Assembly (NCBI RefSeq): GCF_001905845.1
Contig: NZ_LIVZ01000018.1
Location: 62,001-126,000, forward strand
DNA: 64,000 nt
Reading direction: 5' to 3'
Origin: Streptomyces sp. TSRI0107
GTDB lineage: Bacteria; Actinomycetota; Actinomycetes; Streptomycetales; Streptomycetaceae
Position 1 is the stretch's first letter; each line of letters starts with the position of its first letter. Positions 59,494 to 64,000 of the stretch are shown here, piece by piece. The position numbers were made by a program, and so were the translations under genes. The notes under the pieces are model-generated. The model ran no database searches and was not told the DNA's origin. It saw only the letters and a list, made by a program, of their open reading frames with translations.

Positions 59494-60060
59494 ATGACAC
59501 AGGAACTACGGGGGATGCGCGTGGCGGTTCTGGCCGCCGACGGCGTCGAGCGCGTGGAACTAGACCAGCCGCGCGGTGCGCTACACGGCGCAGGGGCGAA
59601 GACCGAGATCGTCTCGCTCCATCCCGGCGAGATCCAGGCCCGCCAGTTCGACCTCAACGCGGCAGGAACCTTCCCTGTGGACCGCCTGGTCGCCGACGCC
59701 TCCGCCGACGACTACCACGCCCTGCTCCTGCCCGGCGGCACCATGAACCCCGACCAACTGCGCATGGACCGCGACGCGGTGCAGTTCGTCAGGGACTTCT
59801 TGGCCAGCGGGAAACCGGTCGCATCGATCTGCCACGGCCCGTGGACCCTGGCGGAGGCCGACGCCGTGCGCGGTCGCCGTCTGACGTCCTGGCCCAGCAT
59901 CCGCACCGACCTGCGCAACGCCGGCGCGGAGGTCGTCGCCGACCAGGAGGTGGTCGTCGACGGGCAGCTGGTCACCAGCCGCGGCCCGGCCGACCTGCCT
60001 GCTTTCTGCGCCGCCGTCGTGGAGCAGTTCGCCCGGGCGCACCACCCCATGCCCGGCTGA
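59494..60060 (+). CDS. DJ-1/PfpI family protein
   Basis: A 188-aa protein. MRVAVLAADGVERVELDQPR, the acid-containing DYHALLLPGGTMNPDQLR, and the nucleophile elbow VASICHGPWTLAEAD (Cys113, His114). RRLTSWPSIRTDLRNAGAEV and VTSRGPADLPAFCAAVVEQF complete the fold. Family members act as glyoxalase III, deglycase-like or stress proteases; the exact activity is uncertain. The usual E in GVED/EE is retained in GVERVEL. ATG 59494 follows AGGGAG at 7 nt. Confidence 0.92.
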   Translation: MTQELRGMRVAVLAADGVERVELDQPRGALHGAGAKTEIVSLHPGEIQARQFDLNAAGTFPVDRLVADASADDYHALLLPGGTMNPDQLRMDRDAVQFVRDFLASGKPVASICHGPWTLAEADAVRGRRLTSWPSIRTDLRNAGAEVVADQEVVVDGQLVTSRGPADLPAFCAAVVEQFARAHHPMPG

Positions 60061-60210
60061 ACCCAACGGCCTGGCTGCGGAGAGAGCAGGCGATGCACGG
60101 TGGAGGTGGGCCCGCTCTCCACCCCGCGGGGCCGGTCAGCCGTGGCGGCCGCGAACCCGAACCGTCGTCCCGCCTCCTGTCCTCGCAGACCGACCGCCGG
60201 TGCCACTTTT

Positions 60211-60235
60211 CACCCCGCTGGGCGCAGGCGGGGTG
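60211..60235. terminator. hairpin between the PfpI and stress-membrane genes
   Basis: CACCCCGC and GCGGGGTG form a perfect 8-bp stem with a 9-nt loop, about 150 nt after the PfpI stop and 68 nt before the next ATG. It may terminate the upstream transcript or act as a leader element. Confidence 0.5.
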
Positions 60236-60302
60236 ACCGGGCAAACAGCCACTCTGGGGCCCGTCGGGACCACTCGGCGGTCTGCCGGCGGAAGGAGTGG
60301 CC

Positions 60303-60830
60303 ATGACCGAGCAGGCCCGCAGGGCCGTTGCCTCGTACTCGACGTACCAGGAAGCCGAACGTGCCGTCGATCACCTCGCCGACCAGGACTTTCCCGTTCA
60401 GAAGGTGGCGATCATCGGTCGGGACATGCGCCTGGTCGAACAGGTGATCGGTCGAATGGGGTACGGCGAGGCCGCCCTCCACGGCGCGGCCACCGGAGCG
60501 CTGCCCGGCGTACTCGTCGGCTGGATCTTCGGGCTGCTGAACTGGCTGAATCCGGTCGTCTCCGGTCTGCTCCTCGCCCTGTACGGGCTGATCTTCGGAG
60601 CGCTCGTCGGTGCGCTGCTCGGCGTGCTGTTGCACGCGGCCCAGGGCGGCCGCCGGAACTTCGCCTCGGTCCGCTCGATGGAGCCCAGCCGGTACGACGT
60701 CGTGGTGGACGAGGACGTCGCCGATGAGGCCGTCCGGCTGGTCGCCGGTCTGGACGGCGGGGCAGGCGCGAACTCGGAGAGCGCCTCCTCACGGGCCGGC
60801 CGCCCGCGGAGCGACCCCGCCCCCAGCTGA
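60303..60830 (+). CDS. YflT/GS17M-type stress membrane protein
   Basis: A 175-aa protein. The N-terminal ferredoxin-like segment VASYSTYQEAERAVDHLADQ, then PVQKVAIIGRDMRLVEQVIG, matches the general-stress YflT/DUF1269-like fold. Two Gly-rich membrane helices follow (about 60-105, GALPGVLVGWIFGLLNWLNP, LYGLIFGALVGALLGVLLHA), then a cytoplasmic DVVVDEDVADEAVRLVAG block. ATG 60303 follows GAAGGAG. It directly precedes dnaK on the same strand and may share its transcript. Confidence 0.82.
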   Translation: MTEQARRAVASYSTYQEAERAVDHLADQDFPVQKVAIIGRDMRLVEQVIGRMGYGEAALHGAATGALPGVLVGWIFGLLNWLNPVVSGLLLALYGLIFGALVGALLGVLLHAAQGGRRNFASVRSMEPSRYDVVVDEDVADEAVRLVAGLDGGAGANSESASSRAGRPRSDPAPS

Positions 60831-60911
60831 ACGAGTTTCGAGGCCGGGCGGACAGGGCCCGGAGGATGAACGGTCGCCGACGGACGTCGACCGCCGCGGA
60901 AGGAGTTCCTC

Positions 60912-62813
60912 ATGGCCAAGGCAGTGGGCATCGACCTGGGCACCACCAACTCGGTGATCGCCGTGTGGGAGGGCGGCGAGCCGTCCGTCGTGCCCAACAC
61001 CGAGGGCAACCGCACGACACCGTCCGTGGTGGCCTTCACCGACACCGGCGAGCGCCTGGTGGGCCAGCTGGCCCGTCGCCAGGCGATCCTCAATCCCAAG
61101 GGCACCATCTACTCGGCCAAGCGGTTCATCGGCCGGCACTTCGACGAGATCCCGGACGAGGCCAAGGCCGTCGCCTACGACGTTGTCCCGGGAGACAGCG
61201 GCGAGGCCCGCTTCAAGGTGCGTGACAAGCTGTACGCGCCCGAGGAGATCAGCGCCCTGGTGCTGCGCAAGCTCGCCGACGACGCCTCCAAGCAGCTGGG
61301 GGAACGGGTCACGGAGGCGGTCATCACGGTGCCCGCCTACTTCAACGACGCCCAGCGCACCGCCACCAAGGACGCCGGACGGATCGCCGGCCTGGAAGTG
61401 CTGCGGATCATCAACGAGCCGACCGCGGCCGCCCTCGCGTACGGCATGGACAAGAAGCAGCACGAGACGGTGCTCGTCTTCGACCTGGGCGGCGGCACCT
61501 TCGACGTGAGCATCCTCGACGTCGGCGACGGCGTGGTCGAGGTGCGTTCCACGGCGGGTGACAGCCATCTGGGCGGCGACGACTTCGACCGGCGTCTGGT
61601 CGACTACCTCGCGGACGACTTCCAGAAGGAGAACGGCATCGACCTGCGCAAGGACCCGCAGGCGCTGCAACGCCTGTTCGAGGCGGCGGAGAAGGCCAAG
61701 ACCGAGCTCAGCTCCGTCACCCAGACCCAGGTCAGCCTGCCGTTCATCACCGCCGACGCCTCCGGGCCCAAGCATCTCACCGACTCGATCATGCGGTCCA
61801 CGTTCGAGCAGATCACCGGCGACCTGGTGGAGCGCTGCCTCGGTCCGGTCCGGCAGGCCATGGCCGACGCCAAGGTCGGCGAGAGCGACATCGACGAGGT
61901 CATCCTCGTCGGCGGTTCCACCCGCATCCCCGCCGTCCAGGCGCTGGTGCGCCGACTGACCGGCGGCAAGGAACCCAACATGAGCGTGAACCCCGATGAG
62001 GTCGTGGCCCTGGGCGCCGCGATCCAGGCCGGGGTGCTCAAGGGCGAGGTCAAGGACGTCCTGCTGCTCGACGTCACCCCCCTGTCCCTGGGCGTGGAGA
62101 CGCGCGGCGGAGTGATGACGAAGATCATCGAGCGGAACACCACCATCCCGGTGCGCCGCAGCGAGACCTTCTCCACCGCCGAGGACAACCAGCCCGCCGT
62201 CGACATCGTCGTCCTGCAGGGCGAGCGCGAGCGGGCCGCCGACAACCGGGTCCTCGGCCGGTTCCAGCTCACCGACATCCGGCCGGCGCCGCGGGGCGAA
62301 CCGCAGATAGAGGTCACCTTCGACATCGACGCCAACGGCATCCTCAACGTCAGCGCGCGCGACAAGGACACTGGCAAGGAACAGGGCATCACCATCAGCG
62401 AGAGCTCCAACCTGGACCGGAGCGAGGTCGAACGCATGGTCCAGGAAGCCGAAAGCAACCGGGGCCAGGATCAGGCACTCCGCGAGGCCGTCGACGCCCG
62501 CAATGAACTCGACGCGATTGCCTACCAGGTCGAAAAGCGCCTGAACGAACTGGCCGACGCCGCGCCCGCACACGAGAAGGCCCGCGCCGAGATGCTGGTG
62601 GCAGAGGCCCGCGACGCGGTCAAGAACGAGGCCGGAGTGGACAAGACCAGGCCGCTGATCTCCGAACTCCAGCAGGTCTACGCCGGGCTCGCCGCCCACC
62701 AGGCCGAAGCGGCGGCGAGTGGTCCGTCGGACACCACCGGGCCGGACGGCGCCGGGCAGGGCGGAGCCGGCACCGACGAAGACGTGATCGACGCCGAGTT
62801 CGACAAGGGATGA
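60912..62813 (+). CDS. dnaK: Hsp70 chaperone DnaK
   Basis: A 633-aa protein. ATPase domain: KAVGIDLGTTNSVIAVWEGG, the Hsp70 signatures VLVFDLGGGTFDVSILD and VILVGGSTRIPAVQALV, and the linker DVLLLDVTPLSLGVETRGG. Substrate domain: TTIPVRRSETFSTAEDNQPA; the lid ends DEDVIDAEFDKG. ATG 60912 follows AAGGAG. DnaK-GrpE-DnaJ follow in order 10 and 6 nt apart. No HspR inverted repeat (CTTGAGT...ACTCAAG) is visible upstream, and the neighbours are stress genes. This looks like a secondary, differently controlled chaperone operon. Confidence 0.98.
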   Translation: MAKAVGIDLGTTNSVIAVWEGGEPSVVPNTEGNRTTPSVVAFTDTGERLVGQLARRQAILNPKGTIYSAKRFIGRHFDEIPDEAKAVAYDVVPGDSGEARFKVRDKLYAPEEISALVLRKLADDASKQLGERVTEAVITVPAYFNDAQRTATKDAGRIAGLEVLRIINEPTAAALAYGMDKKQHETVLVFDLGGGTFDVSILDVGDGVVEVRSTAGDSHLGGDDFDRRLVDYLADDFQKENGIDLRKDPQALQRLFEAAEKAKTELSSVTQTQVSLPFITADASGPKHLTDSIMRSTFEQITGDLVERCLGPVRQAMADAKVGESDIDEVILVGGSTRIPAVQALVRRLTGGKEPNMSVNPDEVVALGAAIQAGVLKGEVKDVLLLDVTPLSLGVETRGGVMTKIIERNTTIPVRRSETFSTAEDNQPAVDIVVLQGERERAADNRVLGRFQLTDIRPAPRGEPQIEVTFDIDANGILNVSARDKDTGKEQGITISESSNLDRSEVERMVQEAESNRGQDQALREAVDARNELDAIAYQVEKRLNELADAAPAHEKARAEMLVAEARDAVKNEAGVDKTRPLISELQQVYAGLAAHQAEAAASGPSDTTGPDGAGQGGAGTDEDVIDAEFDKG

Positions 62814-62823
62814 GGTACCCGCC

Positions 62824-63408
62824 ATGCCGATCCCTCCCCAGGACCGATCGTCCGGCCTGCCACCCGAAGGCGCCGCACAACCGCCGCAGGGCCACCTGCC
62901 CGAGCCCGCGCCGCCGACCACGGAGCCCGAACCGGGCCCCGACGCGGCCACCGGTCCGGCCGGGGTCGAGGACGAGTACGCGGCCGCGCTGAAAGAGGTC
63001 GAGGACCGCTGGCGGCGTGCCCTCGCCGACCTGGACAACCTGCGCAAGCGACACGCCAGGGAACTGGACCGGGAGCGCGCGCTCGAACGCGCCCGCACGG
63101 CCGCGGCCTTCCTTCCCGTCATCGACAACCTCGAACTGGCCCTGAACCACGCGGGCTCCGACCCCGGGGCGATCGTCGAGGGGGTTCGCGCCGTGCGCGA
63201 CCAGGCCGTGTCCATCCTTGAACGCCTGGGCTACGAGCGTCACGCCGAGACCGGCGTCCCGTTCGATCCCTCCCGGCACGAGGTCGTCGGCGTGGTCCAG
63301 GACCCCGACGCCGAACCGAACACCGTGGCGCAGGTGCTGCGCCCCGGCTACGGCGAGGCCGAGCTGCAGCTGAGGCCGGCCGCCGTGACCGTCGCCAAGC
63401 GGGAGTGA
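62824..63408 (+). CDS. grpE: nucleotide exchange factor GrpE
   Basis: A 194-aa protein. A Pro-rich N-terminal ~55 residues precede the coiled coil (DEYAAALKEVEDRWRRALAD, LDNLRKRHARELDRERALER). The beta-wing domain follows: AAFLPVIDNLELALNHAGSD, DQAVSILERLGYERHAETGV PFDPSRHEVVG-like, ending YGEAELQLRPAAVTVAK. It exchanges ADP for ATP on DnaK. It starts 10 nt after the dnaK stop and ends 6 nt before dnaJ. Confidence 0.95.
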   Translation: MPIPPQDRSSGLPPEGAAQPPQGHLPEPAPPTTEPEPGPDAATGPAGVEDEYAAALKEVEDRWRRALADLDNLRKRHARELDRERALERARTAAAFLPVIDNLELALNHAGSDPGAIVEGVRAVRDQAVSILERLGYERHAETGVPFDPSRHEVVGVVQDPDAEPNTVAQVLRPGYGEAELQLRPAAVTVAKRE

Positions 63409-63414
63409 GCGGCC

Positions 63415-64000
63415 ATGGCACGCGACTTCTACGAGGTTCTCGGGGTCCCGCGAGACGCCGACAAGGACGAGATCCAGCGGGCGTATCGCAAGCTGGCCCG
63501 CAGGTACCACCCAGACGTCAACAAGGACCCCGCGGCGGAGGAGCGGTTCAAGGAGATCAACGAGGCGTTCAGTGTCCTGTCGGACCCCGACCAGCGGGCC
63601 CGTTACGACCGCTTCGGCGAGGACTTCCGGAAGGTTCCCGAGGACTGGGAGGAGCGGGTCGGTGCCGGCGCGGGACCCGGTGGCGGCTTCCGCTGGTCCA
63701 CCGGGGGCGGCCCCCGGGTCCAGTACGCCACGAGCGGCTTCGGCGCGGAGGGCGTCGACGTCGAGGACCTGTTCGGCTCCCTCTTCGGCGGCGCCGGACG
63801 GATGCGTGTCCCCGGAGCCGACCAGGAAGCCGAACTGCCGCTCACCGTCGAGGAGGCCTACCGCGGGGGTCATCGCACCGTCACACTCGCCGGTCCCACC
63901 GGGCAGGCGCGGCGGTACGAGGTCGACGTGCCACCGGGTGTCACCGACGGGCAGCGTATCCGGCTGGCGGGCGAGGGCGGCCGGGGCAACGGTGACGCCC
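63415..64000 (+). CDS. DnaJ/CbpA-type co-chaperone, C-terminus beyond window
   Basis: The first 195 residues are visible. The J domain has DFYEVLGVPRDADKDEIQRA, the HPD motif in RRYHPDVNKDPAAEERFKEI, and FSVLSDPDQRARYDRF. A Gly-rich region (GAGAGPGGGFRWSTGGGPRV) leads directly to the C-terminal substrate domain (ADQEAELPLTVEEAYRGGHR) without a CxxCxGxG zinc region, so it is a type II (CbpA-like) J protein. It completes the dnaK-grpE-dnaJ set. Confidence 0.93.
   Translation, partial: MARDFYEVLGVPRDADKDEIQRAYRKLARRYHPDVNKDPAAEERFKEINEAFSVLSDPDQRARYDRFGEDFRKVPEDWEERVGAGAGPGGGFRWSTGGGPRVQYATSGFGAEGVDVEDLFGSLFGGAGRMRVPGADQEAELPLTVEEAYRGGHRTVTLAGPTGQARRYEVDVPPGVTDGQRIRLAGEGGRGNGDA

Noticed and set aside
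60831..60911. Search for an HspR inverted repeat upstream of dnaK.
   Set aside because: No CTTGAGT/ACTCAAG pair was found here or in 60061-60302, so no HspR control is claimed.

Overview
The window is very GC-rich, uses GTG and TTG starts freely, and its genes repeatedly overlap by ATGA or GTGA. It carries NRPS, MbtH, DUF6233, DUF6223, PucR and XRE-TPR families. All of this points to a Streptomyces-type actinomycete, probably an accessory chromosome region. No tRNA, rRNA or CRISPR array was recognised.

Region A (1-13.7 kb, minus strand) is an NRPS operon, cut off at the left edge. In transcription order it encodes a six-domain NRPS (A-T-C-A-T-TE), MbtH, an MFS exporter, a thioesterase with a Cys nucleophile, an A-T didomain with a valine-like code, a cytochrome P450, a T-C protein and an ATP-grasp ligase. 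Seven of the eight genes overlap or abut the next. The A-T/P450/thioesterase trio resembles the novobiocin and nikkomycin cassettes that beta-hydroxylate a carrier-bound amino acid. Divergent from it (13.9-15.4 kb) lie a 43-residue signal-peptide-bearing peptide gene and an XRE-TPR regulator. The two transcription units share a promoter region with an inverted repeat. I read this as a candidate peptide-pheromone circuit controlling the cluster.

Region B (15.4-24.6 kb) holds gene remnants (FAD oxidase, possible nuclease tail, PadR), a 72-aa orphan protein, and a two-gene unit of a GNAT-aminotransferase fusion plus a CdsA-like enzyme. A LuxR-type two-component system faces a DUF6223 gene across strong inverted repeats. 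A secreted allene-oxide-cyclase-like protein closes the region.

Region C (24.8-47.3 kb) is an insertion-sequence graveyard. It contains IS5-type, IS701 and IS21 (IstB) fragments, none intact, plus frameshifted cargo (MerR, PsiE-like and unknown genes). Between them lie apparently intact genes: a methyltransferase, a Ser/Thr kinase, an ABM-type monooxygenase behind a SoxR/MerR-like box, AraC, a quinone oxidoreductase, GNAT, HAD, a LysE-type exporter and a MazF/PemK protein.

Region D (47.3-64 kb) is a stress and detoxification block. It has a FUSC transporter, zinc formaldehyde dehydrogenase, a membrane protein, a UvrA paralogue, a frameshifted NAD(P)-binding protein, a PucR-type activator, DUF1931, a DJ-1/PfpI protein, a YflT-like membrane protein, and dnaK-grpE-dnaJ running off the right edge. 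This looks like a secondary chaperone operon.
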